Positions 1 to 13,000 of a stretch of 64,000 bases of DNA are shown here, piece after piece. The notes under the pieces are model-generated. The model was given only the letters and a program-made list of their open reading frames with translations, was not told the origin of the DNA and did no database searches. Source of the DNA: Trochalopteron elliotii (taxonomy: Eukaryota; Chordata; Aves; Passeriformes; Leiothrichidae); the NCBI GenBank assembly GCA_024734555.1, contig JANPWX010000109.1, positions 1,330,313 through 1,394,312 on the forward strand, in the 5' to 3' direction. The number at the start of each line of letters is the position of its first letter. The stretch's first letter is position 1. A program made the position numbers and the translations under genes.

Positions 1-675
1 GGAAGAGGCAGGGAGGCATGGGATGAGGGAAAGGGACAGGATTTGAGAGAGGAGAAAGATGCTGGGACAGCTGATGATTCATGGCTCACAAAGAGGAGGT
101 TTAGGAATCTACACCCCTGCAGAGGCACCAGCCCAGGAGGAAAGATGCTGAGCAAGCATCTATCCCTTGCTGCAAGCACCAGGGGAGGCTTTTGCAGTTG
201 TCCATGAGAGATGTCTCCCCTGTGACACTGACACATTACCACTCCTGCAAGAGCTCCCCTGCTCCTTCCTGGGTGTTCAGAGACTTCATAGGGCAGCCCC
301 AAACCTTGCACATTCAAGGCTTGGCTCCATCAACTGTGTCTGGTCCCTCAGTCCTGTCCCTGCAATGCACAGCAGCAGGCAGCTCTCATCAGCCACACAG
401 TCTGGGAGGGCTCTGCAGGATAAAACACTGGATTTTCCTTTCTGTGAGTAGCAGCAGCTTCAGCAGCTCTCCTGGCAGCTTCTCTGGGAGCAAACATGGA
501 GAGAACCCTCTGAAGAGCAATGCTCCGTTTTCCATGGGTGCTTGGAGTCAATGCTTTGCCACATGGGAGAGCAGAGAGCTCCAGTCCTCAGGTCAATGGA
601 GAACCCAACCCACTGCCAAGTGCCTCAGAGAGTCCTGCTGGTGTGGCTGCATGTGGTGGCTGTAAACCACTCTGT

Positions 676-757
676 GTCCCCACTGAGGTCACCCAGTGTC
701 CATGACAGTGGCCGATGTCCCCACTGAGGTCACCCAGTGTCCATGACAGTGGCCGAT
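676..757 (+). repeat. Exact tandem duplication, 41-bp unit, two copies
   Basis: Positions 676-716 and 717-757 are identical, and the next three bases again match the start. A perfect repeat suggests a recent event or an assembly artefact. It may be the visible part of a variable-number repeat. Confidence 0.95.
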
Positions 758-3700
758 GTGCAGAGCCCCCTGTCTGTCTCCAGCACCAGGAGAGAAGCAG
801 GGCCCTGGAGAGCCTCCCCTGGCTGGTGTGCACCTCCAGTAGCCCTCAGACTCCCCAGGCCAATTAAAATCCTCTTAAAACGATGCGCTTCATCTCTAGA
901 TCCCTCTGGGGAACTTGCACCTCATTAGTGTAATTGGGAGATGTTTCCACTCTAGCAGAGCCCACCCAGCCACTGAACTACAAGACTGTTGTGGGAGTGA
1001 GTCCTGTAACTTGAGACACAACAGGATGAAGGGGACCATCAGCTCTGACATCTCACGGGGACCTTCTGTAATCACTCCTTGCAGGGTTCAGCAAACAACA
1101 CAACAGCACTTTTTTAATAGCATCTGTTGTTTCTGTGATGTGTGTGTTCCAATGCCTCTGCCCCTGGAGCTCCACTCACTTCATAAATGCTTGCCACTGT
1201 ATCTAGGTACCCACAGGTTGTCTACAGTTATGAAAAACTCTCAACTTATCCTCAGGGATTAGGAGGTAGTTATCCAACCCCCATGCCACAGATAGGGAAA
1301 CTGAGGCAGAGGGCTGTGAATTAGAACATGAACAGTGCTGTCTTCTCTCTGCCCCTGGAGGACTGCGGGCTAGAAAAGGCGGATGTGGGGAGTTCTCCCT
1401 CAACAAACCTCCTTCCAAAGCTGTTTCCAAAGAGCCAGGGGAAGAGAGCAGCAGATTCATGGTGTGGATTCTCTAAGGTGTCCTTTCTTCCTGGGACAGT
1501 CTGGATATGGCTGTCCACCTTCCACCAGGCTCTGCCACATCGACTATGATGTGGGGCAAGAAACGTCCGGCTCACAGTGGGGGCAACACTGGTTTTAATG
1601 GGGCTGGCACTGGAGGGAAAGGCTGGGGAGGCAGGGGATGAGGTGAGTTAGCAAAGCTGCCTGTGCTCTAGCCTTCTTTCATGTGCAGGGAATTTAACAT
1701 ACCAAAGGCTTTCCTGGATGATAGCTGGCTGATGAGCCTGAAATAAACGAGACAGCAGCATGAGGAGGTGTGAGACCAGCGCTGTGGAGAGAGGAGGGGG
1801 CAGCTCTGCCAGCTCCTGCCCTCTACACTGACACACGGCAGGGCAGGGGAAACGAAGCCCTGATGTCCTGATCCCCAGGGAGCTGCTGTGCTCCTGGGAG
1901 CTGGTGTCCAGCTCACTGTCTCACCAGAATGGGTTCAGGTAGCACCACGGCCACCCTGCTCCCAGCTGATCAAGACAAACACTTTACTGAAGGAGAAGCA
2001 GCAGGACTAAACTGCCACATGCTCAGCACAGCAGTGAGTCCTCCCTGCTTTCCACCTTAGTGAAGCAGCTGTAACCATATAAAATTGCCATTTCCCTGAA
2101 TATTTTCTGCCTGCGAGGTCCGTGTTTGCTGCCTAATGCAATAGACACAGACTGGGACAAAGTAAATTCAGCGACAGCGTAAAGACAGAAGGTTTTGATA
2201 GAACCTGGCCCAATGAAAAACAAATTTGCATGCCATTTAAGAGGTCTTCTGCTTCCTCTAAGTACTGGCTCCAAACGGATATAGAGCAGGACTTGTATGG
2301 CAGGATTCTCCCCTTCCTGTCTTAAAAGTATTATGAAAGATTAGTGCCTGCTGTCATCATGGTTTGCAGGCATGTTATTGTTATTAATTATGGTTATTAC
2401 TGCAGCGCAGACCTACGCAGCATCTGGCCCACAGGCTGCCTGCAGAGCCGGGCTGCCAGCACAGAGAGGGAGCAGCTTCTTCTGCCCGGACAGCTTGGGA
2501 GCCAAAACCCCGGCAGCTGCCCGAGCAGCAGGAGCTCCCCCGCGCCGTGGCCAGCTGGCTTGGCAGCCAACAGGCCGTGCCAGCGAGCCCGGCTGCGAGC
2601 GGGAGCTCTCCTGCCTCCCCAACACTGCCTGCTGCCTGCCAGGAAAGGTGGGAATCCAGGGAGCACGGGAAAGGGACAGACATCCCTGTGGGGAACAGCA
2701 GCCAGCAGAACACCAGTCTGGCAAAGCTGGGTGTAAAACAGAAATGAGTTTTCATGAGTGTTTTCAAGCAATGGATTTAGCTCTGCAAGTTTTGCAGAGA
2801 CCTTCTCTTTCATCAGCCTGGGATACTTGGGAGTTTTTATGTGGCATTTTTTGGAGGTGGGGGAGGACTTTGGTATTTTTAGAGGCTCTTCTTCATCTCC
2901 CCTCTGTTGCCTTTGTTTACTTTCTTTGAAGAAAAGTGGAGAGAGGAAAGGAAAAAGGAAACACTCCAAATTGAAATGGGAGGGCTTGAAGCTTTGCTGG
3001 AAAGCAAAGGAGAAGAAACCTCCCCTGGTGGCCTTTCCCTGGGGGAAGAATGAAAGGAAATGTGGTGAAATCAAAGTACGTGTGGAAATGTAAATTCCTA
3101 GTAAACACCATGGGGGAAGGAGTCTGTGAATATTTAAGTAACTCTACTTAGTTGTATCTACGGCAGCTCAGCCCCGGCAGGGAGGAGGAACGGGGAGGGG
3201 CTGCCACCTCTCCGAGCCCTGTGACATGGGACCCCCAATGCCCCACGGCAAGCGATTCATCCCGGGGAACTAATCAGTCCTGCCAGGAAGAAACGCTCCC
3301 TGCTCCATGGGAGTTCCTATTTCTGCCGTGACTTACAGTCATCTCTGCTCTAATGGGAATGGCCGGGTGTTAATGAGCATGCCCTGGATGGGGTGTCTTG
3401 GCTGGCTGTTCTTGATTGCAGGATTCATGAGCCCCATCCAGCCTTGTCACCCCCAGAAGTGGCTGATGGGCCTCAGCAGGACCTTATGTGTCAGGGAGAA
3501 TTAACAAAGACATTTACTTCATCCAGAAGAATTATTTGCTGAAAAAAACTGCTGCAAGAGGAGCAAGGAGCAGCTCTTTGTAGGGAAGGGTACTTGCCTT
3601 TGCCTTTTGTGGGAAGAGTCCATGAAGGTCCTTGCCTGAGAATCTGAGGTCCTGGGAGAGAGGGCTTAGAGGCTTTTGGCAGCACGTAGCTCTAGCAGGT

Positions 3701-4439
3701 GATTGCTCAGTAAGTGGCTTGTTTGAATTGTTCAGAGCCCCGGGGAAAATGTTCTTACCTGGAAGGACACCTTGGTAGTGAGCATCACAGATCCACATGT
3801 GAATGGGGCAGTCCCTAACACCCAGAGTGGAGAGACAGAGACCCTACAAATCCCAAAGGGTGAGCAAGCTGTGTCCTGAGCCTGTTGCACCAACAGCTGT
3901 GTACTGGCATGGACACAGAGTCTGCAAAACTCAAGGCTCAGCCATGATTCTATACCCAAGGTAATTCCAGCAAATCCAGGGATGTCTGCTGCTACTTAAA
4001 CCCAGAGAATGTAAAGCCTTTGATTTGGTTTTACATCTCTGTGTCTAGATATCCTCTTTCCATCAAGACTTTGGGAAGGAAAATGAGAGAAGGCCAAATC
4101 AGGCGAAGAAAAGTCAACACAAAACCATTTATTTTATGCATCCTGATGACTTCCTTCTTTAGGTCCTGGCCTTGCTAAGACTATGGGAGTCCTGGACCCA
4201 GGAGGTCCCAAAGGTGCCCGAAATCCTCTGTGTGATTTCTCCTCCTGGCAGTCAGCATATGAACTTCTTGCTTGACTGGGAATGCTGGTCCCAGGTCCCC
4301 TCCAAAGGCAGGGATGGAGAGTTGTGACCAGGGAGGAAGAAGTGATGAGGAGCTCCTCAAACTTGCCAAATTAGTCTGGAGATAGCAGAGACAGACTGTT
4401 GCTCAGTCCTCAGCAGCATGGAAGTGTGGCTGCAGTTCA

Positions 4440-4960
4440 AGAGCCTATTAAAGAGTTGAGACATACACAGACTTCATTAGCCACATGTCAGAAAGCACTT
4501 TTTACAGTAAATCCTACTTAATAGCCATATGCTAGGAGAGAATTAAATGCTTTTTAGCTCTCAGACAGTTATGTAAACTTGAGAGAGGAGAAAAAAAGAT
4601 AACAAGTACCAGCAGAGGAGTCTTCAGTACATACAAGTTATTAATGTATTTATCTAGGTCGTTTATTTACTGAAGATATATTTTTTTTCTGGGACAGGCC
4701 TATTAAGTCTGACAGCTTAATCGACACTCAATGGGAAAAATGTAATTTTAAAAAGTAGTTAGACTCCCATTGATTTCAATATAAACTTCATTTTTTATTT
4801 TGTATTTTTCCCCAGCCATCACAGTCAGTTTGACAGACTCGTTAACAAGATACTAAACTGCCCCACTCTTTTTTTGAGGACAATAAATTACTATGGAGAA
4901 AAGCTACTGTTGTCTTAACAGATGCTTTTCACAGTGTAAAACATCCCTTGACTGATAAGC
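4440..4960. promoter_or_regulatory. Candidate conserved AT-rich element
   Basis: About 500 bases with balanced AT-rich composition, several TAAT, TTAATCGA and CATATG words, no transposon signature and no open frame. Enhancer-like by appearance only. Confidence 0.25.
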
Positions 4961-6599
4961 ACAGAGGGAAGAAGCGTGCAAACTAGCCTTTTCATGCTAA
5001 ATAAATAACAGGGCTGGAGAACTGGCACTGAAATCGATGCTGTTTTGCTCTGCAAAGAATGCTGCATTGGAGGACAGGATGGTTTAGGAGATGGATGATG
5101 GGATACAGAGAATTTGCTTGGTTGTGGTTTGCCATGTTAATCCATCTGACTGTAGGGGAGAGGAGCTCTGTGGCTGTCTGGGGTGTGGCTGATGAGGGCT
5201 GTAGTGTGGGGCTGCATGGCCTCACCTTGCTCTGGCATGGTCAGAGTGGGTCTGTCCCCTCCCAGGTCCCTTCATCCAGGTGATGGGCATGGCAAGGGTT
5301 CCAGCAGCAGCTGGCTAACCTGCAGCTCAGAGGCCGAAGGGGCCAGCCTGAGGTGACACTGAGGTGACACTGGCTGGTGGCTCATGCTGCCACATCGTTT
5401 GGCACAGGAGAAACTCTGCTAGCCACAGCACTGTCTGGATCCAGGCATTTGCCAGGATCCAGGGTTAGTTGATGGCAGTTCTCTGATGGTACGTGGGTGA
5501 GAAACCCACTCCTGTGCACCGGGAAAGAGAGTAGGGGCCACAGAGTTCATTAGCAAGGGCCAGAGCCCATCTGCCAGCACAGAGCTGGACTTTCTGAATG
5601 CCCACTCCAGAAGAGATGGGGAGGACAGACCTGCAGGTCTGCATGGATACCAGCTCCACCTGGGCAGGGACACAGGGAAACAGCCATGAACATGGGGCTG
5701 CAGGTGATGGCTCAGCATCATCTGGCTTCTTTCAACTCCTCTCTGAGACCTCCCCATGACAGGCATTTAAGGCTGAGAGCTCCCCCTTTGACAGCAGCAG
5801 CTACACCCAAGGTGGTGTCATGAGACATCATTCCCCAGGATGGCAGCACCTTCTTTCCCAAAGAACAGATTCCTGCAGGCAGCCACACTGGCAAGGGTTA
5901 TCTCTCAGGGGCTGAGGCTTGAGCAAGGCACCTGTGAATCACTGACCAAGGCTTGCAGTGCACCCTCATCATTACACTGAGTGCTGCTGGGCTGTATTGG
6001 TTGGTTCTTCCTTTTCAACCACAAATAAAGGGGCAGAGGTTTTGTTTTAAAACTGAGATTTTGCCAGGAAAGGCAGTCTGAGAGGAGCAGTTCTGGGTCA
6101 GGGCAGCTTTATCCCTGTCTAACAAGATGGTCGTGGCTGTTGTCACACCCATGGTGTTTGATGCTGGGGTAGCACCAGAATGTCACAGCTCCTGCTGTCC
6201 TCCAGTGCCTGGAACACTCTCAGGGACAGACACTGGTCAAAGCCCCTCAAAGACTGTCACACTGGGGCAGCAAGCAGGAAATAACAAAGTTTTTTCTGTA
6301 TTTCTGCTTAATGATTGTATTTGACCCTGCTCAGGATCCTTTTCTTACAATCACCACATCCAGGTCTTCTCCCATGGGCGCTTCCTCAAAATCCTTACTA
6401 ACTGCAGCATTGAGTCAGAAAGTTCCTGGTTTTCCTGGCATCCCCTTTCTTCCTCCCCCTCAAACCAGCCCTCCCCATCTACACATTCCCAGCTCAGAGC
6501 TCTGCATTAATGCTCCATTTTATTGCATGCTCTTAATGACGCATCTGCAGATACTTCCCCTCTCTAACTGAGCAAATTCTTGCTGGGATGGAAATTTTA

Positions 6600-7080
6600 A
6601 AATGAGAGTCAGATTGTTTCCACATCACAAGGCACAGCCAGGCTTTAAATACGACAAAATTCCTGAAATCCGTTATCCTGTCACCTAAGTATTTTAATAA
6701 TTAACTACAGAAACATCCCACAGGCCTGGCTGAGAAGGCGAGAGTGTTTGCATACTAATTGATCACTAAATGCAAAGCAAACAGCTCATGGATCTGTCAA
6801 TAATTACTTTAGAAGAGGCAGCCACGGTCACTAAAATGAACTTAATCTACTCAAAGACTCAGCAGCACTTACAGGTGTAAGCACTGGCTCTGGCTGTTCA
6901 CTCTAATGACTTTATTATTTCAATGTCATTAGCCCTGTTCCTCTCCAAGTTTTGCTAATGGGCACGCACATAACCAGCCTTTGCTACTGAATCATTCTCC
7001 CACTTCTTTATTTATTCCTTTCACTCTGTGGGGGCTGCAATTGCTTTCTATATCTATGCACACACATATATTGATCTTCT
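6600..7080. promoter_or_regulatory. Candidate conserved element with paired octamer-like words
   Basis: AT-rich DNA with many TAAT cores. TTTGCAT (6747-6753) and ATGCAAA (6770-6776) face each other around TAATTGATCA, a POU/homeodomain-like arrangement. It contains no gene or repeat. Confidence 0.3.
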
Positions 7081-10000
7081 CACTCTCTTTTTTTTTTAAT
7101 TAGAACTGAAAGGACAATTTTCTTGCTGAAGGTGGCAATCAGAGGAAAGCATGGTTCATTTCCGAGGGGCTCCCACCTCCAGATCCCCAGCACACGCTGT
7201 GCATCCCGGGCTCCCTTACATAAAGACACATCAGAGCGAGGAAATGAGCCTGGCTGATGTTTAACCATTGGGATGCTATTGCAGAGTGTTTCTAGGAGCC
7301 TGGAATGCTGAAACAAAGCCAGAGCATCCTCTGAGCATGTTTCTTTCATGAATCCATCATGCCCTGGCTCCTGGTCCCCCCCCTGCATGTCTCTCCAGGA
7401 CCTTGTCTGAACCATCCCCAATCACAGTTGTTCTCTGTCCAGCTTCTTTCTTCTATCCTCTTCTTTCCCTGCTGCCCCAAAGCCCCTGCACCATCTTGTC
7501 TTCAAAATGCTGCCCTGCCTGTACCAGAAACCTTGGATTTGCTCAGGGGAGGCAGCTGCCTCAGCTTTCCTGGGTCCCCCTGCCTTGGCTTCCCTGGCAC
7601 TGCGGCAGTGGCTCGCTGCAGCCTCCGTTAATGAGGACTGGTGCAGGGGACTCTGAAGCTCCCTTAGTAAAAGTCTCCCTGGGACTGACCCAAATCCATC
7701 TCAGAACTCCAGGGGCAGATGTTTTTCAGGATTTTCTGTGAAATGACATGTCAGCACCCGCATTCACACCATTCCCAGGTGGGAGATGTATGTGGCGGGG
7801 CAGTGACTGAAGGGAGACAGATAATTTTACACTTTCTGGATATTACTTGAGTAAAAGGAGGATGGAGGTGAATAGAAGGAGGTCTTGGTCTACAGGGAGC
7901 TTTACAGACTCCCTGAGTTCTGCTGAGCACTAATAATGCCCTTCAGTGTGCACACTACAGGTGGGGAGTACCCAGACTCCCCTGCTGCCTCCAGCCCCAG
8001 TGTCTCTGCACCCCATGGCCAGGTGGACATGTCCCCTTTCCTTTTTTCTTGCTGGGACAGGGGATCTTTCAAGCAGCCACCACTGCATTCATGCAGCACA
8101 TAAGACTCCCCAGGCCATGCTGGGCAGAGATGGGAATTTCACTTCATGGTCCCTTTAAAAGCATTAGTATTTCTGCATTAAGGAATGACCCCTCACTGCC
8201 TTGGCTCAAACCCCTTGTTTAGTCCAAATCCTAGCAGGATGGAGGACCAGACTCACGCTTTTCAAAGTCAGTCAGCTATTAGATGGGAGGAAAGTTTCCC
8301 TGCAGGCATCTCAGCATTGCCTGGAGGTGGTGGTGGTGTTTCCTTGAACCACTTGAAGTCACACATCCCCCAGTACGGGACAAGCGTGGCAGCCAGCTCC
8401 GACTCTGCCATCCCCAGCCCTCTTGAGGATAAAGTAGTCATGGGGGTTGCTTCTTTTAACCCAGAGTACAGAGCTTCTCGCTAGGAGTGTGAAAAAGTGC
8501 CTCGTAGGAGGATTATTTGCCTTGGCATTAAGCTTGAATAAACAGGCAGAGGACACCAGGTGAGGGATGGAGGGCGCTGAGCTCAGACACACGCTAATGA
8601 ATGTGGCATCCTTGAGTGTGTGAAGGAAGGGAAGGCAGACAGAGCTGTCTGTGTGGGAGGCCTCAGCACTGGCAGTACACTAATCAGTACAGCCTCTGCC
8701 TGAGCCCTGCTATTGCTCAACCCATTAGTTGAGCTGTTGTCACAAAGCTCTCTCATAGCCCACCCCTTTGGCGGTTCTGGCTCACAACAAAAGGCAACCT
8801 TTGGCCTTCTTCAAAGCATCCTACTTACAAGATCACCTCTGACCAAAGGGGGGCTGCTTCCACATCCACCAGTTGCATCCTACATCCCACTGTCCAAATT
8901 GCAGCCTGATTAAGCCAGTCTCTTTTTTCCAAGTCATGTGATGCAAATGTTTATCAAGCCACTTTGCTCAGGGCATCTTCCTTTGTTAGAGATTGAAATA
9001 ATTTAAAAAATCAGGTCCTTTTTCCTTATTTTGTGGGATGAAAGGATGATTTGTGTTGCTGTCACAAGTCCCTCTGTTGTCTGTTGTCAGCAATGTCCCA
9101 GCCCCTCTGTCCCTTGTGTCCATGTGTTGTGTGTTCTGGTTTACAGCCTCTTTCCTCCTTTGTTGCATTAATCAGTGAGGTAGGAAGGAGAAGTCTGGAA
9201 ACAGCTTTTTTAACAACCCCTGCCACCACTCCACCACCAGCCTCTTTGACTTCATGATTTATTTCTTTTCAGGAGTGAACTAGACTGTGAAATCACTTTG
9301 AAGTTTTGCTCCTGAGAGGAAACATCAGGAAAGTATTAATACAACCAATTTTTTTTCTGTGCTAGAAGTAAAAAAGAAAACCGAGGCAGAAATAAGAACA
9401 GCTCCTGCAGAGTTGTTTACTCTAGATTAAACTGTCCTAGACTCTCCAGATCTTAACAGCTTTAGCTGAGGAACAGGCTGAAAGTGATTAATTTATAAGG
9501 TTACAAATATAACTTGCAGGCAAGAGGCAATTTGACTGTTTGGCTGGGAGCAGAGAGGCTGTAAACAGGTTGTTTCACTCTGTGAACAATATATTTGCTT
9601 TCAGGTTGGGGATAAAATTCAGAGCTCTGGATGCCTTGGGTTTTGGTATCTGACCCAGAGCTTTTTGGTCATAGCTTTACTGGTCTTGTTGACAATCTTT
9701 TACCAGCTGATGGACATTCATAGCTCTGTGTGGCCTGAAGGTCACAGAGCTCCCTGGGAACTGCTGCAATGAGTGGTTCAGCCAAAACTCTGCTGGGTTG
9801 TTGTGCTCAGGTGAGCAGGGGAACATTCAGAGGGAAGGCACATCCAGGGGGATGTAGCTGTGTGCCTTTTGCACCCATCTGCCCCAGGGGCTGTGTGGGG
9901 CTGGAGCTGCATTCTGGGTGCAGGCACAGTTACCTGTCTCACAAGTTCTCTGCAGAAAGCCAGATGATCTCTCAGGACTAATGACATTAATTGTGCCTGG

Positions 10001-13000
10001 ATGAAAGCAGACACACGCTGCTTAATTTATTCTTCCTGTATTGCTGTTGATTGCTTGTTATTCTATTACCCCCCCCACTGAATAGATCTTGTACTCAATT
10101 ATTACACTGATGACCCGCCTTTGCTGCTAATGTGACACTCTTGTTTCCTCTTCACTACAACGGCCTCTGAAATAACATAATGCATCAGTTCTGTGCAGCA
10201 GCACATGGGGCTGGGTGCTCTGTGGCTCTCACAAGCTGGTGACAAGCAATCCCTGCAGCAAGAGACACCATCCTTCTGTGGGATCGGCTCAAGGAAATAT
10301 TTTGTGAGCTGGAGTTGTCTCTGCTGCTGCCCCCAGGCCCTGTGTTTTTACCAGGCACCAGAGGCTTGAGAATTATTGATCTGGGTAAGCTGGGGAGCTG
10401 TGAATAAGTCTCCAACAGAAGGAGGGATCTCAAGGAGATATATGAAGGCATTCACTCACTCCTTGTGGCTACTGCAGCTTTCCCATATGTCTTCCTGTTA
10501 AAATATGCTCTGGCTTAACTAAGACAAGAACTAGAGGAAGGCTGAGGGCTGCAGGAAACAAAAATCTGGCAACTCACAACCAGGATGTGGGATGCCTTTG
10601 TAGCCCAGCACATCAGACAATGGGGTGCAACACAGACTTGTGCTCTTCTTGATGATAACTTGGCAGATCACCCCTTCCCACCCACAGCTGTGACATGATA
10701 CCTTTAGTGCAGCAAGATGGGAGTACTGGTCTGCCTCCCAGAGCCCCTGTTTCAATCTTCTGCATGATCTGGCCAGGCTCAGCAGGGAAGAGGGTCACAA
10801 CCACACAGGCTGAATGAGACTTGGAGGAACCACGTCTGCAGAGCAGAACGTGCTCATCCTGCCACTGTGGTTTGCCTGTCTTGAGCTGTCCACTGAGCAT
10901 CTTGGGTCCAGGGTGGTTTCATTCTTTTATGAGCTCTCTCTAGAGGTTTGTCTCTAATGCCTGCAGTGTCTGGCAGCTCCCTTGCACACTCTGTGTTGCT
11001 GCATAAGGAGCATGCTGGAAATGGCTTGCTTGCCCCAAAACTGTGTGTGGAGCTACCTGGAACAGACAGATATGGAACAGTGAGAGACTGGTCCTCTACA
11101 GAAGGGTTCAGAGTCACTTTGACCCTGCTCCAAGCAGACCCACAGTCCCCCCCACTCAGCCTGAGTGAAGACTTCTTGCTCCCTGTGCAAAAAGGGCCTG
11201 CGTGGTTTCCCCTTCCTCACTGCCTCCTTCATCACTGATGTATTTCAAAACAAGAGTTTTCACAGTTAATTTTTGCCAATTTCAGAGGAAAAGTCTTCCT
11301 CAAGGCAGCAGTTCTCTGACTCCATAGCTTTGTTTATATCACTGGCTGCAAACAGGTGTCCAGAGGCCAGGCTCCAACTTGTCTCCTAATAAAAAAGTTT
11401 CAAAGTGACTGGTTTGAGGGAGGTACTTGTAAGCTGCTGCATCCCCAGGTTTTTGCAATGTTGCTCTCTGGTAAAGCCAATGCTTAGGATGGTTTTTGGG
11501 AGCTCTGACTATTGCAGGGCCATTGGAGAGACCCCATGCAGGAGTGGGGAATGTCTTCTTCCCTTCACTGGAAAAACATAAAAGCACATTATCCTCAAAA
11601 CTCAACCTCTGAATGGCAGTTAAAGGCTATGCAGGGCCAGATCCTTCTAAACCATGGGCAAACCCCATTAAATGAGCCTCCTTCTGCTGCCAGCAGTGTT
11701 TTATCATCTCCATGAATTCACAATCCAGGGTTTGCTCCTGCCCTTTGGTGATGACTGTATGTCTGGTTGCTCAGCCCCTGGGGCATCCCTACTGCTCTGC
11801 CAAAGTTTCTCCTATGGACAAATAAAACATCCCTGGTGCTAACAACTGATCTCAGAGATGTTTTATTCCCCCCTTCACATAATGTCCTGGTTTCTCATAA
11901 ACACAGGAGGATGCAGCCTCCAGTTCTGCGTGGTACAGAAGTGCCATTAGGGCAGCCAGCGCAGGCACTGAGCAGCAGGCAATTTAGGATGATAGTGTGC
12001 TAAAACAGTTGAACAACCCACAGTCAATTCAAAAGCTTTCTGGCAGCTCTCCCTTAATTTTGGAGATTTCTATCTTACAGACCTATATAAGAGCAGATTA
12101 GTGGAGATAAATTGGATAGCAACTCTGCCTAATGTGTCAGCAAGGCTAGATTACAGCTCTCAGATGCTTCATAATGCTTGGTGGTGCTGTCAGAGGTTTC
12201 TCTTAGGTCCTGAAGGAGGATTTTATGAGACTTTGCCCAGAGCATGGGGGCCAGAGGGGAGCAGCCAATTCCAGTGCTGAGCTTCATGGTGATGGTTTCA
12301 GGCTGTTCTGTACCCAGATGCTGCCTTGTCCTTGTCTGGCTGTACTCCTGTCTGTTCCCCAAATTACTCTATGGGTACTGAAAACAAAAAGGGGTCTGTC
12401 AGAGCATCAGGGGGACTTCAGGCTTGGTGCCATCTCCAGATTTCTCCCTGGAGACTTTGTTCCTACTCCTGGGCTGCATGCAAAGCAGAGGAAGGACCCC
12501 CTGTGAATTCATCCTGTTTGAAGTCCTGAGAGGCAGCAAGCTGCCTCCAGTGTGGGCGAGCCTGCCTCGGTGCTTCTACAATTCCCTGTGATCCTCACCC
12601 TCCTCTCTGATCTTGCCCGGATGCCACCACCACTTGTTAACTACAGCATCTTTGCATCCAGCTGGTCAGCATCACCCAGCTCTGATATGCAGAGATTCAC
12701 AGTACAGGAGATCTATGAGCACGTTCCTTTCTGCCCATAAATACAGATTTTTTTCCTGTTAAATCATGACTATATGAAGTCCATTCTATTTACTCCATTA
12801 CCCACAGGCAAATTGTAAAATGATAGCCCTGTACTTTGGCTGTGAGGCTGTGCTTTGAGCAGCTTCTGCAGCTCAGAAACTCTTATTAATTCTGTGCTGT
12901 GAAGGGAGTGGTTGAGGACGAGGAAATGTGTGATTATTCAAGATAAAAAGGATGGGAAATACTGCAAGAGGAATGTACTAAAAAGGCCCCCCATTCTATT

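Noticed and set aside
2372..3074. Long open frames on both strands (185 codons plus, 225 codons minus)
   Set aside because: They overlap each other, have skewed low-complexity composition in a GC-rich patch, match no family and show no splice or start context.
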